Below, one piece after another: positions 1 through 8,175 of a DNA stretch of 64,000 nt. Every line of letters begins with the position of its first letter. Within the stretch, counting starts at the first letter, position 1. The DNA is from Montanilutibacter psychrotolerans (GTDB lineage Bacteria; Pseudomonadota; Gammaproteobacteria; Xanthomonadales; Xanthomonadaceae), in NCBI RefSeq assembly GCF_003719825.1, contig NZ_RIBS01000006.1, forward strand, positions 62,001 to 126,000. The letters run 5' to 3'. A model generated the notes under the pieces. The model saw only the letters and a list, made by a program, of their open reading frames with translations. It was not told the DNA's origin and made no database searches. Both the position numbers and the translations under genes were made by a program.

Positions 1-1
1 C

Positions 2-199
2 GATCCGACCGGTTGCGGCGATGCGTTCCGCGCCGGACTCATCTTCGGCATCGAGAAGGGCTACGACTGGCTCACCATCGGCCGCATCGGCAACCTGATG
101 GGCGCGCTCAAGGTCGAGCACCCGGGCACCCAGAACCAGCGCTTCGACTACGAAGAATTCGCGGAGCAGTTCCGCCAGCAGTTCGGCTACGCACTCTGA
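2..199 (+). CDS. PfkB-family (adenosine kinase-like) sugar kinase, C-terminal part
   Basis: Only the last 65 residues are inside the window; the reading frame is open from base 2 to a TGA at 197-199. It begins with DPTGCGDAFRAGL, the PfkB signature 2 (DTxGAGD-type) that carries the catalytic aspartate and the anion hole for phosphoryl transfer from ATP. The downstream part (GALKVEHPGTQNQ) matches what I know of the bacterial adenosine kinase-like branch of the ribokinase superfamily, so a nucleoside or sugar kinase acting in the cytoplasm is likely. The substrate cannot be fixed from this fragment. A strong intrinsic terminator follows 32 bases after the stop, so this gene ends its transcript. 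Confidence 0.8.
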   Translation, partial: DPTGCGDAFRAGLIFGIEKGYDWLTIGRIGNLMGALKVEHPGTQNQRFDYEEFAEQFRQQFGYAL

Positions 200-230
200 C
201 CCAAGCGGTCGCGTGCACGCACCGACCCGA

Positions 231-258
231 GACCCCGCCACTGGCGGGGTCTTTTCGT
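231..258 (+). terminator. Intrinsic terminator after the PfkB kinase gene
   Basis: Perfect 9-bp stem gaccccgcc / ggcggggtc with a 3-base loop, followed at once by cttttcgttt. Ideal position just after the kinase stop. In the reverse direction there is no T-run, so it probably serves the plus strand only. Confidence 0.9.
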
Positions 259-302
259 TTGCGGCGCGTCCGTCGCGGCAGGTGTGGCCCGCCGCGCCCG
301 GC

Positions 303-770
303 TCACATCACGTGCGCCAGCCACAGCAGCTCGGGCTCGGCGAGTTGCTCGAACTGGGCATACGGCATGCGCAGCGCATCGGTGTGCGAGCCGGCGTTGA
401 AGGCGATCTCGTCCTGGTGCGCCAGGCGCGAGTCCACGTACACCGGCATGCCATAGAGGTGGCCGAACGGTGGCATCGCGCCGGGCTCGCAATCGGGGAA
501 CGCGTCCTTGAACTCGGACTCGCCGGCGAGCTCCACCAGCGGGCCGCCCAGCGCACGCGACAGGCGGGTGAGGTCGACGCGATAGGTCGCCGGCATCACC
601 ATCATCGCCAGGTTTCCGTCGACCTTGATCATCACGGTCTTGGCGAAATGTTCGCGCGCGACGTGCATCGCCGCGGCGGTCTGTTCGGCGGTGACGGTGC
701 GGTCGTGCGACTGCGTGGCGTACGGCGCGTGGCGTTCGTCGAGAAAGTTGTGCAGGCGTGGAGAAAGCAT
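303..770 (-). CDS. YbaK/ProX-type aminoacyl-tRNA editing domain protein
   Basis: About 155 residues forming a single YbaK/prolyl-tRNA-synthetase-associated domain. Such proteins hydrolyse mischarged aminoacyl-tRNAs (for example Cys-tRNA-Pro or Ala-tRNA-Pro) in trans, in the cytoplasm. Seen in the sequence: the FAKTVMIKVDG strand with the conserved lysine, and the GxMPPFG / GMPVYVDS loops typical of the family. The ATG at 770 is chosen because GGGAGG lies about 7 bases upstream; longer in-frame starts add a low-complexity basic segment. Which mischarged tRNA is edited cannot be told from the sequence. Confidence 0.8.
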   Translation of the reverse strand: MLSPRLHNFLDERHAPYATQSHDRTVTAEQTAAAMHVAREHFAKTVMIKVDGNLAMMVMPATYRVDLTRLSRALGGPLVELAGESEFKDAFPDCEPGAMPPFGHLYGMPVYVDSRLAHQDEIAFNAGSHTDALRMPYAQFEQLAEPELLWLAHVM

Positions 771-940
771 GTTTCGCCTCCCGCGTGCGCGGGGCCTGCC
801 TCCGTGCGGCACCGCCACAGGTGGATCGGACCGTGACACGACGCGTCCCGCATCGCGCCTGCGGGCCGGTGCGCATCGCCGCGCGGCCCTCGATGCGAAT
901 CTACGCCCGATCCGCTATCGGCGTGTGATGCCGCCCCTGC

Positions 941-1726
941 TCAGCGCCGGCACGGCGCGCGCGACCAGTCCGCGCGGTCGCCTTCGAACACGTTGAGATC
1001 GACGGGGCCGTCGATGCCATCGACCCGACCGCGGTTGTGGAACTGCCACAGGCACCAGGGAGCCGATGCGTCGGGGCCCCGCAGTATCGCGCGTCGCCAC
1101 AGCGCGCGCGGCGGCAGCGCGCGCCCGTACCGCGCAAGGAACTCGGGCGTGACGTAGAGCAATGCCGGCCGGCCGTACACCGCTTCCACGGCGCGCAGGT
1201 AGGCGTCGAGCTCGCGCCGCATCGCGCGGTCATCCGGCACGCGCCCGCAGTTTCCGCCGAACTCCAGATCGACCGCCGGCGGCAACGCATCAGCCGCGCG
1301 CGGCACGACGGCAATGAAGTTGCGCGCCTGCTCGGCACCACTTCGGCAGAACGTGAAGAAGTGGTAGGCACCCACGCGCACGCCGGCCGCACGGGCCTGT
1401 CGCCAGTTGTCGATGAAGTGGCGATCGCGGTGGTCGCCGCCCTCGCTGGCCTTGAGGTAGGCGAAGGCGACATCGTCGGCGGCCACGCGCGCCCAGTCGA
1501 TGGCGCCCTGGTGGTGCGAGACGTCGATGCCGCGCACCGGATAACGCGCTCGATCGGGCTGCCAGTGACGGAACCACCACAGCGCCACACCGGCGACCAG
1601 CAGCGCGGTCGCGGCCAGCCACGCCGCGTACCGCAGCCAGGCGCGTGGTCGACTGCGTCGTATCGGGTTGCCGGGATTTGCCGAGCGCCGACTGGCCGTC
1701 GTCACGGGGCCGCGCACGCGACGCAC
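941..1726 (-). CDS. Glycoside hydrolase family 25 lysozyme-like protein, membrane anchored
   Basis: A 261-residue protein with one N-terminal transmembrane segment (about residues 30-52) followed by a GH25 (Chalaropsis-type muramidase) domain. GH25 enzymes cleave the N-acetylmuramic acid-N-acetylglucosamine bond of peptidoglycan. Visible signatures are GIDVSHHQG (Asp68) and the acidic catalytic pair in AVDLEFGG (Asp153, Glu155), plus YHFFTF and WQFHNRG. The anchor puts the catalytic domain in the periplasm. The start is a GTG and is uncertain; nearby in-frame starts would only shorten the basic cytoplasmic tail. It lies 94 bases after the lipoprotein gene on the same strand. A role in wall remodelling is more likely than lysis because it is chromosomal and membrane bound. 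Confidence 0.82.
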   Translation of the reverse strand: MRRVRGPVTTASRRSANPGNPIRRSRPRAWLRYAAWLAATALLVAGVALWWFRHWQPDRARYPVRGIDVSHHQGAIDWARVAADDVAFAYLKASEGGDHRDRHFIDNWRQARAAGVRVGAYHFFTFCRSGAEQARNFIAVVPRAADALPPAVDLEFGGNCGRVPDDRAMRRELDAYLRAVEAVYGRPALLYVTPEFLARYGRALPPRALWRRAILRGPDASAPWCLWQFHNRGRVDGIDGPVDLNVFEGDRADWSRAPCRR

Positions 1727-1820
1727 GATGCGCGCGGTCGCGACGACGCGCGGATCCGCGTGGGCGAGTCGCCGCCCATCAGTACACCCATCCGTAACCC
1801 CGGCGGAATGCCAGCCGCGA

Positions 1821-2561
1821 TCACTTCCACGCCGGCAGTTTCGAGCGGTTCAACCCCGCCACCTCGAACACCGCGGTGCGGGTGCCGCCGGCCTTGACCG
1901 GAAACGTCACCGTGATGGTCTTTGCGCCGTCGGTCATACGCCACAACGCGCGCTCGTCCTCGATGAACATCGCGATCGCCTCGTCGGTGTCCGGACGACT
2001 GCCGGCCATCGTCTTCACCGGCAGCTCGTCGACCTGCACCTTCAGGCGGCAGCCGCGGTAGCAGTCGAAATCGCCCGCTTCCAGCACCAGATAACTGCTG
2101 CGGCCCCAATCGGGGTGGTCGCGGAAGATCAGCCGCACCGGCTTTGCGCCGCGGCCGTCGGTGTCGACATTGGCCTTGGCGTAGATGGCCGCGGAGAGCT
2201 GCTCGCCGCCCTTGACCGGCTTGCGGTCGTAGGACCACAGCGCCGTGGTGCGTCGCGTTTCGGCCGCCTCGGTGGCCTTGGCGCGAACTTCCTCGTGCAA
2301 CGGTCGGATGCGCTGGGCGGCGTCGCTGTCGGGGTGTTCGGCCATCAGCACGTCGCCGTGCGCGCGCGCCAGTTCCCAGTTCTGGGCCGCGTACTGCGCG
2401 TCGAATGCCTTGGCCATCTCGGCCGCGGCCTGTTCCTGCCGGGCCTTCTGCGCCGCGGCGGCAACCTGTGGATCCGGCGCGGGCTGGCAGGCCGACAGCG
2501 CGATCGCAAACGTGGCAGCCAGCGCGGCCAACAACGGCAACGTCGTGGGAGAACGGGTCAT
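1821..2561 (-). CDS. Hypothetical lipoprotein
   Basis: A 246-residue protein with a type II signal peptide: a hydrophobic stretch ending ALSAC, predicting lipidation at the cysteine. After it comes an Ala/Gln-rich helical segment (about residues 30-100, possibly coiled coil), then a beta-rich domain with RLIFRDHPDWGRSSY and two close cysteines in DFDCYRGCRLKV that may form a disulfide. I do not recognise the family. The start ATG overlaps the stop of the upstream hydrolase gene in an ATGA, so the two are translationally coupled and may act together at the cell envelope. Confidence 0.75.
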   Translation of the reverse strand: MTRSPTTLPLLAALAATFAIALSACQPAPDPQVAAAAQKARQEQAAAEMAKAFDAQYAAQNWELARAHGDVLMAEHPDSDAAQRIRPLHEEVRAKATEAAETRRTTALWSYDRKPVKGGEQLSAAIYAKANVDTDGRGAKPVRLIFRDHPDWGRSSYLVLEAGDFDCYRGCRLKVQVDELPVKTMAGSRPDTDEAIAMFIEDERALWRMTDGAKTITVTFPVKAGGTRTAVFEVAGLNRSKLPAWK

Positions 2562-3574
2562 CGAGAGGTTCCTTGTTCGATCAGGTCTTGCACGGCCCCG
2601 GCGACCGCGTCGGGGCGTTCCATCAACGACATGTGGCCGCAGCCTTCCAGCAGAACCCGGCGCGCCTGCGGCATGCGCTGCCAGTACAGGCCCATCGCAC
2701 TGGCATCGATCACCGCGTCCTGGCGGCACCACAGCAGCAGCGCCGGCTGGCGGATCCTGCCGGCCTCGTCGCCGGGCAGGAAGCGCTCGTTGCCACGACC
2801 GATGCGATCGAGCACGGACTGCTCGAACGCGACGTCGGCACGTCGCCGCGCGATGTAGGCACCGTCGGCGGGCCACGGGATCCACGGCTTCGCCGCGGGG
2901 TCCTGGAAGAGGATGTCGAGGTAGCGCTGCAACGTGGCCGGGTCGGTGACCTCGAACGGGTTGCGCCCGGCCAGCACCTGCGTGCCGAAGCGGTTGTCGG
3001 CGAAACGCACGCCGGAGGCATTCAGCAGCCCGACGCGGTCGACGAGATCGGGGCGCCGCGCGGCCACCAGTGCCGCGATTCCGCCGCCCATCGAATGGCC
3101 AAGCAGCACGCGCTCGGTCCTTGCGCCCTTTCCACCCGCCGCAGGCACAGCAACCTCGATGAAGTCGGCGACGCGGGCGGCCTGGGCGGCGTAGCCGTAG
3201 TCGGCGCCGGGCCGGCGTTCGCTGGCGCCCCAGCCGGGCAGGTCAGGTATCAGCACGCGGTAGCGCCCATGCAGGCGGTGCGCCAGCGGATACCAGTTCT
3301 CCTTGCTGCCGGTAAAACCGTGCACCATCACCAGCACCGGCGCGTCGGCGGGTGCGTCGTTGCTGTAGGCGTAGGTCCAGCGGTGGTCACCCACCTGGAT
3401 GCTGGCCTGTGACAATCCGACGGCCACGCGCTGGCGATGGAAGTCCACGCGCACCAGCACGTCGGGATCGCGCCACACCGTCACGCCGATCACCACGCCG
3501 GCCAACAACAACGCGGCCGCCACGAGGGCGGCCGCACGGGTCAGGCGACGAACACGAGACGACGCGACGCCCAT
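2558..3574 (-). CDS. Alpha/beta-fold hydrolase, membrane anchored
   Basis: A 338-residue serine hydrolase with one N-terminal transmembrane helix (about 11-34) and a complete alpha/beta hydrolase domain. The oxyanion HGFTGS (85-90), nucleophile elbow GHSMGGG (Ser161), the acid in LLWCRQDAVID and the histidine in GCGHMSLME make a full catalytic triad. It resembles lipase/esterase and C-C bond hydrolase families; the substrate is unknown. The catalytic domain should face the periplasm. The ATG at 3574 is preferred over a longer frame because the extra part is basic low-complexity sequence. It is coupled to the downstream lipoprotein gene by a 4-base overlap. Confidence 0.82.
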   Translation of the reverse strand: MGVASSRVRRLTRAAALVAAALLLAGVVIGVTVWRDPDVLVRVDFHRQRVAVGLSQASIQVGDHRWTYAYSNDAPADAPVLVMVHGFTGSKENWYPLAHRLHGRYRVLIPDLPGWGASERRPGADYGYAAQAARVADFIEVAVPAAGGKGARTERVLLGHSMGGGIAALVAARRPDLVDRVGLLNASGVRFADNRFGTQVLAGRNPFEVTDPATLQRYLDILFQDPAAKPWIPWPADGAYIARRRADVAFEQSVLDRIGRGNERFLPGDEAGRIRQPALLLWCRQDAVIDASAMGLYWQRMPQARRVLLEGCGHMSLMERPDAVAGAVQDLIEQGTSR

Positions 3575-3685
3575 GGCCGCGCTATCCGGCTGTCGCCGTC
3601 GCGGGCGGACGGCGCTGCCGCGCCGCGGCATCCGTGAGCAGGTCACGGACACCACGAGCATCACGCCGGCCGGCCGCGATCATCG

Positions 3686-5653
3686 TCACGGCGCCGGCTT
3701 GGTCCCGCCGGCCTTGGCCTTGGCGATGACCGCCTCGACCGTTCCGGTGGTGATCGGGTGGTAGCCCGGGCGTGCCTTGGCGAAAGTGTCCTCGGCCAGC
3801 TTCAGGCCTTCCGGGGTTTTCACCAGTTCCTCGTAGGTCGGCATGATGAGCTTGCGACGGCCGATCTTCTGCAGGAATGCGGCGATCGCGGCGTTGGCCG
3901 GCGTGTAGCCACTGCGCACGGTCAGCGGGTACCAGCGCTGGGCGATTTCGCCGTTCGGCGTGCCGGTGAACTTGTAGGCCGCATCCAACGCCGTCAGCTG
4001 CGTGGTTTCCAGCCGCTCGGGCAAGCCACCGACGAAATGCACCCATTCCTGGGTGGTCCAGCCGCTGGTCAGCGTGGCCGCCGGCAACGTGCCCGCGTCC
4101 AGCCAGGCCTTGCGCGCGGCATCCACCGCATCGAAGCGCGGCGACACGGTCTTGGGCGCGAAATCGGGGATGCCCGGCTCGTAGACCCACTGCTCGACCT
4201 GCGCGAGCGTGACCTTGCCCGGGTGCTTGTCCAGCAGGTTGGCCTTGAGGTAGTCGACGAACTTCGCGGTCGGGATGCTCTGGAACGCGAAGTGGTCGAA
4301 GTAGCCCTTCAGGAACGGATCGAACACCTCGCGCCCATAGCTCTGCTCGAGGAACTGCAGCAGCCACGCGCCCTTGGTGTAGACCGTGGCAGTGCTGGAA
4401 TCGTCCGGGTCCTTCAGCACGCCCGGCTTGAGCGCCATGACCTGCATGGCCGCGGGGATCTCCGCGTACTCGGCCGCCAACTCGTTGCGACCGATCACGT
4501 TTTCCATGTCGGCGCGTTCCTTGCCGTACAGGTCCTCGATGATGCGATTCTCGACGTAGCTGGTGAACCCTTCGTTGAGCCACGCGTCCTTGGCGCTGGA
4601 GAAGGTGACCAGGTTGCCCGACCAGCTGTGTGCCAGCTCATGGGCGACCAGCGACACCAGCGACTTGTCGCCCACGATCACCGTCGGGGTGGCGAAGGTC
4701 AGGCGCGGGTTCTCCATGCCGCCGTACGGGAACGACGGCGGCAGCACCAGGATGTCGTAGCGGCCCCAGCGGTACGGGCCGTACAGCTTCTCGGTGGCCT
4801 GCATCATCTTTTCGGCGTCGGAGAACTCGGTGGCGGCCTTGCCGGCCATCGACGGCTCCGCCCACACGCCACTGCGTTCGCTGATCGGCTGGAACACCAG
4901 GTCGCCGGCCGCGATCGCGAGCAGGTACGAGGGGATCGGCTGCGGCATCTTGAACTCGTAGTCGCCGTCGCGCGCCGCCTTCGGGTCGTTGTCGGCGCTC
5001 ATCAGCACCATCGCGTCCTTTGGCGAGGTCACCTTCGCGGTGTAGGTGAAGCGCACCCGCGGGGTGTCCTGCAGCGGCACCCACGAACGGGCGTGGATCT
5101 GCTGCGACTGGCTGAACATGAAGGGCGTCTTCTTGCCCTCGGTCATCGCCGGCGTCAGCCACTGCAGGCCCGACGCGGACGGCGACGTGCGGTAGGTGAT
5201 GCGCACGCGCGGGTTGCGCTGCGGAACCTCGACCACCAGCTTGCTGCCAAGCAACGGGTCGGCTTCGGCGAGCGAGAACTTGAGGTCTTCCCAGATGCCG
5301 TCGCTGCGTTCGCCGACGACCTTCTCGATGGTCAGGTCACGGCTGTCGAGCACCAGCTGACTTGCCTTCGGGTCGAGCCAGTCCAGGCTCAACGTGGCGC
5401 TGCCGGACAGCTCCTTCTTGTCGAAGTCGACGTTGAGCCACAGCGCGAGGTCCTTGGTACGGACCTTGTCGGGCTCGGCGTAGGAGTGTTCGTCGGTCTC
5501 GGCAACGGCCTTCACTGCGGCGGGCTCCGTGGCTGCGGGTTTGCCGGCATCGCCCGTGGCGGTCGGTGGCGTGGCCTCTTTCGAGCAGCCCGCGACAAGC
5601 GCGGTGGCCAGGCACAGGGTCAGGATCGAAGGACGCGAGAACGGAAAACGCAT
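3686..5653 (-). CDS. M1 family zinc aminopeptidase, lipoprotein
   Basis: A 655-residue metallopeptidase of the M1 (aminopeptidase N / leukotriene-A4-hydrolase-like) family. The signal peptide ends LVAGC, a lipobox, so the enzyme is an envelope lipoprotein. The exopeptidase motif GGMEN is at 311-315, the zinc site HELAH at 338-342 with the third ligand Glu361 in NEGF, and a downstream YTKGAWLL segment. The C-terminal part is helical, as in LTA4-hydrolase-type members. It removes N-terminal residues from peptides, here outside the cytoplasm. Xanthomonadaceae are rich in such exported peptidases used in protein feeding. It ends 111 bases before the alpha/beta hydrolase gene on the same strand. 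Confidence 0.92.
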   Translation of the reverse strand: MRFPFSRPSILTLCLATALVAGCSKEATPPTATGDAGKPAATEPAAVKAVAETDEHSYAEPDKVRTKDLALWLNVDFDKKELSGSATLSLDWLDPKASQLVLDSRDLTIEKVVGERSDGIWEDLKFSLAEADPLLGSKLVVEVPQRNPRVRITYRTSPSASGLQWLTPAMTEGKKTPFMFSQSQQIHARSWVPLQDTPRVRFTYTAKVTSPKDAMVLMSADNDPKAARDGDYEFKMPQPIPSYLLAIAAGDLVFQPISERSGVWAEPSMAGKAATEFSDAEKMMQATEKLYGPYRWGRYDILVLPPSFPYGGMENPRLTFATPTVIVGDKSLVSLVAHELAHSWSGNLVTFSSAKDAWLNEGFTSYVENRIIEDLYGKERADMENVIGRNELAAEYAEIPAAMQVMALKPGVLKDPDDSSTATVYTKGAWLLQFLEQSYGREVFDPFLKGYFDHFAFQSIPTAKFVDYLKANLLDKHPGKVTLAQVEQWVYEPGIPDFAPKTVSPRFDAVDAARKAWLDAGTLPAATLTSGWTTQEWVHFVGGLPERLETTQLTALDAAYKFTGTPNGEIAQRWYPLTVRSGYTPANAAIAAFLQKIGRRKLIMPTYEELVKTPEGLKLAEDTFAKARPGYHPITTGTVEAVIAKAKAGGTKPAP

Positions 5654-5778
5654 GGCAGGCCCACAGCGGCGGATGATCGGCCGAGTTTAGCGCCCTTCAC
5701 GCCAGCAGCGCGTGGGGAGGAGTGACGAACGCGCTGCCGCAGCACCCTCGCCTGCGGCCCGTCACTCGTGCCCCGCCA

Positions 5779-6564
5779 TCAGGCCTTGTAGCCGGTGTGG
5801 ATGGCCACGATGCCACCCGACAGGTTGCGGTAATCGCAGCGCGCGAAGCCGGCGTCGGCCATCATCGCCTTCAAGGGTTCCTGAGTCGGGTGCTTGCGGA
5901 TGCTCTCGGCCAGGTACTGGTAACTGTCGGAGTCGCCGGCGAACAGCTTGCCCAACCGGGGCAGGACCTTGAACGAATGGAAATCGTAGATCGGCTTGAA
6001 CCAGTCGGCCTTCACTTCCGAGAACTCCAGCACGCGCGCCTGTCCGCCCACCTTCAGCACGCGCTGCATCTCGCGCAGCGCGGCGTCCTTGTCGGTGACA
6101 TTGCGCAGGCCGAACGCGATGGTGACCAGGTCGAAGCTGGCATCGGGGAACGGCAGCTTCTCGGCATTCATCTGCACGTACTCGAAGCCGGCGACCTTGC
6201 CCATGTCGGTCATGCGGTCGCGCCCGACGCGCAGCATCGCGCCGTTGATGTCGCCCAGCACGATGCTGCCGGTTTCGCCCACGCGATCGCGCAACAGCAG
6301 GGCGATGTCGCCGGTGCCGCCGGCAAGGTCCAGCACGCGGTCGCCGCGGCGGACCTGCGCGGTGGCCACGAAGTAGCGCTTCCAGACGCGATGGACGCCC
6401 ATGCTCATGAGGTCGTTCATCAGGTCGTACTTGCTGGCCACCGAGGAGAACACCTCGGCCACGAGCTTCTGCTTGTCGCCGGTGGGGACGTCGCGGAAGC
6501 CGAAGTGGGTGGTGCCAGACTTGCCGTCGGCCGCGCCGTCGTCGTTGGGGGTGTGCTGGGTCAT
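5779..6564 (-). CDS. ubiE: Demethylmenaquinone / 2-methoxy-6-polyprenyl-benzoquinol C-methyltransferase
   Basis: A 261-residue class I SAM-dependent methyltransferase. It begins [11 protein letters not shown] and carries SAM motif [12 protein letters not shown], the GDIN acidic motif and the UbiE signatures FGLRNVTD and LEFSEV. It C-methylates the quinone ring in ubiquinone (and, where present, menaquinone) synthesis, at the inner face of the membrane. Length and motifs are normal. The ATG at 6564 follows the DUF3298-like gene after only 8 bases, so they are probably cotranscribed. Confidence 0.95.
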   Translation of the reverse strand: MTQHTPNDDGAADGKSGTTHFGFRDVPTGDKQKLVAEVFSSVASKYDLMNDLMSMGVHRVWKRYFVATAQVRRGDRVLDLAGGTGDIALLLRDRVGETGSIVLGDINGAMLRVGRDRMTDMGKVAGFEYVQMNAEKLPFPDASFDLVTIAFGLRNVTDKDAALREMQRVLKVGGQARVLEFSEVKADWFKPIYDFHSFKVLPRLGKLFAGDSDSYQYLAESIRKHPTQEPLKAMMADAGFARCDYRNLSGGIVAIHTGYKA

Positions 6565-6572
6565 GGCGGCGA

Positions 6573-7880
6573 TTATCGCACCGGCACCGGCACCGGTGGG
6601 CCGGCGGCAGGCACGAGGTAACTTGCGGCACCGGCGCGCAGCAGCGGTCGCAGGTCGGCAAACGGCACGGCCATGTGCGGTCCAAGGCAGACCCCCATGG
6701 CGTGGCCGACGCCGGAAACGGCGAACACCAGCCGGTCGGGCGCCGCGAAATGCAAGGCCAGGTACTGCGGCCACACCGTCGTGCAGTCAAGGTCGTCGCC
6801 ATCGTCCTGGGCGACGCCCCGGTTGCCCAACGGGGGATCGCGGTAGGCGGAGTGGTTCCGGGCCCCCTCGATGAACGCCACCAGTGGCGCGCTTTCGGTG
6901 GGGTAGCCGTGCTCGCCTTCGACGTAGGCATCCAGGATGCGGTTGAAGTCGAGGTAGCCGCCGCGCACCAGGTCGAGCGTGTACGGCTCGTAGTGGTTGT
7001 TGGGATGCGCACCGCCGCAGTAGGTGCTGCCGGATTCGATCACGCTCAGCAGCGCGGTCGACAGGAACGCCACGGTGATCGATTCCGAATCGAAATCGCC
7101 CAGCGATCCCGCAGCCGAACCGTCGAACGTGTAGGCCGTCGAACGGCAGGCCAGCGCCTCCAGGCTCATGTGCCAATGGCGTTGTTCGAGCAAGCGGTTG
7201 GTGCTGGCGAGGATCCGCGGATCCGGGTGCCGGGTCAGCCGCGGGTAGGCGAACTTCGTGCGCGGATCGACCACCATCCGGAAACCCACCGGACCGAGCA
7301 CGACCTCGTCATCGGCGCGCATCGGCCGGCCATCGAATTTCAGGAACTCATACGGCGCGCTGGCCATCGCGATATCGGCCTGTGACGACACGCCGCTGCT
7401 GGCCCCCTGCACGATGGCCAGCGTCACCGCCTCGCTCGCATCGGGCGCGAGCGCCTGCGGGTCGTAGCGGGCAACGCGGCGCAGGTCGAATGCGCGCCGC
7501 CGGCCGCTGTCCATGTCGCGCCACTGGCCACGGTAGTGGCCATCGACGATGCGGCCGTTCCAGGTCGCCGCCGGATTGTCGATGCGGATATCGGCATCGT
7601 CGGACTGCGATGCCCACTGCGGTGGCGCGTCATCGCGCGCGGCCAGCAGTCGCGGTTCGGCCAAGGCGTCAAGGCTGCCGGCCAGCGGGATGTCGACGCC
7701 GTGGGCCGGGTAGAAGTAGCGACCACGGTATCGCCCGGGCGCGGTGACCTGCAGCTCCATCACCACCTCGCCCGCGCCGTCGAGGCGACCGCGAAACACC
7801 TCGCGCCCGGTTGCCGACGCGCTCGCACTTGCCGCCAGGGACACCGCCAGCGCCAGTGCCCATCCCCACCACGTTTCCAT
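6573..7880 (-). CDS. Exported DUF3298-like protein
   Basis: A 435-residue protein with a cleavable signal peptide (residues 1 to about 24, ending ASASA). The first half (about 25-150) is beta-rich ([17 protein letters not shown]) and of unknown family. The second half contains the segment [17 protein letters not shown] followed by [17 protein letters not shown], which resembles the DUF3298 C-terminal domain (GxAHx near a basic beta hairpin) found in PdaC/RsiV-type exported proteins. The enzymatic role, if any, is unknown. The ATG at 7880 is the only one that gives an intact signal peptide. The upstream 295-base gap is a divergent promoter region shared with the caspase operon. Confidence 0.65.
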   Translation of the reverse strand: METWWGWALALAVSLAASASASATGREVFRGRLDGAGEVVMELQVTAPGRYRGRYFYPAHGVDIPLAGSLDALAEPRLLAARDDAPPQWASQSDDADIRIDNPAATWNGRIVDGHYRGQWRDMDSGRRRAFDLRRVARYDPQALAPDASEAVTLAIVQGASSGVSSQADIAMASAPYEFLKFDGRPMRADDEVVLGPVGFRMVVDPRTKFAYPRLTRHPDPRILASTNRLLEQRHWHMSLEALACRSTAYTFDGSAAGSLGDFDSESITVAFLSTALLSVIESGSTYCGGAHPNNHYEPYTLDLVRGGYLDFNRILDAYVEGEHGYPTESAPLVAFIEGARNHSAYRDPPLGNRGVAQDDGDDLDCTTVWPQYLALHFAAPDRLVFAVSGVGHAMGVCLGPHMAVPFADLRPLLRAGAASYLVPAAGPPVPVPVR

Positions 7881-8175
7881 CGCAGATTTCCTGATGCCGA
7901 TACCGATGCCGGCCCGCGAAATCTTAGCCGGTCGCCACCGGGCGGTCGTGTCGCCATGAGCCGGCACAACGCACGCACTCCGACCGCACGGTTCGACCCG
8001 GTCTCCGCGTGCCCTGCCCTGCGCGTGCGGCGGGCTGTGCCCGGCATATGATGGCCACAGCTGGGCCAATGGAAGCGCCCTTCGCCCGGGTCGCGCGCGT
8101 CGATCGATCCACCGCAACCGGGCGATGTCCGCCGATGGCCCCCTGCAGTCCGGACGACGGCAAGGAGCAAGCAGC
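7881..8175. promoter_or_regulatory. Divergent intergenic region between the DUF3298-like gene and the caspase module
   Basis: About 295 bases without a credible gene on either strand. Both flanking genes start from it, so promoters in both directions must lie here. I see no clear sigma70 boxes in this GC-rich stretch. The caspase gene has AAGGAG at 8162-8167. Confidence 0.4.
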